A DNA stretch of 64,000 nt from Inconstantimicrobium porci (GTDB lineage: Bacteria > Bacillota > Clostridia > Clostridiales > Clostridiaceae). The notes under the pieces were generated by a model. It was given only the letters and a program-made list of their open reading frames with translations, was not told the origin of the DNA and ran no database searches. The stretch lies in assembly GCF_009696465.1 (NCBI RefSeq), contig NZ_VULX01000001.1, forward strand, positions 248,001 through 312,000, given 5' to 3'. Shown in pieces: positions 63,802-64,000 of the stretch (within the stretch, counting starts at the first letter, position 1; every line of letters begins with the position of its first letter). The translations under genes were made by a program, and so were the position numbers.

Positions 63802-64000
63802 ATGAATAATATTGTAGAAGATTTAAGAAATAGCATAAGCAGTCATAAATTTGCTGATATAAAAAAAGCATTATCTGATTTTGAAGTTAATAAGGATAAT
63901 ATAGAGACTGCTAAAGAATTAATTGAAGTACTTAAGTCCGACAAAAGGAAAAATGTTATTTCTATCGGAATAAAGTATGAAAAATCTCTGGAAAAGTACA
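63802..64000 (+). CDS. rnhB: Ribonuclease HII, N-terminal part (truncated by window end)
   Basis: The visible 66 residues (NNIVEDLRNSISSHKFADIK, AKELIEVLKSDKRKNVISIG, KYEKSLEKY) match the N-terminal extension of Gram-positive RnhB, which precedes the catalytic core outside the window. RnhB removes ribonucleotides from DNA. An AGGAGAT site and the rbgA-rnhB order support the call; the catalytic residues are not visible. Confidence 0.75.
   Translation, partial: MNNIVEDLRNSISSHKFADIKKALSDFEVNKDNIETAKELIEVLKSDKRKNVISIGIKYEKSLEKY

Noticed and set aside
1-64000. tRNA or rRNA genes, CRISPR array, prophage or defence island
   Set aside because: I saw no tRNA cloverleaf, rRNA core sequence, regular repeats with spacers, phage genes or recognised defence genes.

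Overview
This window looks like a chromosomal segment from a low-GC, spore-forming Clostridia (Firmicutes). The DNA is strongly AT-rich, most genes have AGGAGG-type ribosome binding sites, TTG and GTG starts are frequent, and two sporulation genes (spoVM, ylbJ) sit inside conserved gene blocks. Gene order in the second half follows the Bacillus/Clostridium core-genome backbone, with the clostridial placement of pta-ackA beside yceD-rpmF-plsX-acpP-rnc.

Layout. 1-2911: end of a pyrimidine operon (pyrF-pyrK-pyrD-pyrE) closed by a terminator. 2922-4212: an M48 membrane metalloprotease. 4242-6092: an IS1182-family insertion sequence bounded by perfect 22-bp inverted repeats, with its transposase split by a -1 frameshift at an A7G run. 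6095-17988: a patchwork of short transcription units: DEDDh exonuclease, ldh, M50 protease, two tandem RNase H-fold proteins, a ComEC-type MBL hydrolase with a putative lipoprotein leader, plsC, a PEPCK/HPr-kinase-like P-loop protein, small membrane proteins, an Lrp/AsnC regulator, a degenerate PHP-like protein and a YaaR protein. 18111-18819: an IS200/IS605-type element (tnpA only) with subterminal hairpins and a 15-bp inverted repeat that can hide the tnpA ribosome binding site. 18826-23811: nadE, a divergent alanine-racemase-like gene, a DUF1540 protein and a MocR-type regulator.

23930-44643 is one long conserved housekeeping run: yicC-remA-gmk-rpoZ-coaBC-priA-def-fmt-yugP-rsmB-rlmN-stp-prkC, then rsgA-rpe-thiN-spoVM, rpmB reversed, yloU-fakA, recG, rsmD-coaD. 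44636-54070 holds a coiled-coil protein, ylbJ and tmcAL on the minus strand, pta-ackA, yceD-rpmF-plsX-acpP-rnc and an Elp3-like radical SAM protein. 54206-64000 holds a small membrane protein, smc-ftsY-ylxM-ffh-rpsP-khpA-rimM-trmD-rplS-rbgA and the start of rnhB (chromosome organisation, SRP targeting, ribosome maturation).

I found no CRISPR array, prophage, tRNA, rRNA or recognisable defence system. The least explained features are the PHP-like protein that has lost its metal-site residues, the P-loop PEPCK/HPrK-like protein, the MBL protein whose signal peptide begins at an ACG codon, the promoter-plus-terminator in front of the alr-like gene, and the translational and frameshift control signals on the two insertion sequences.
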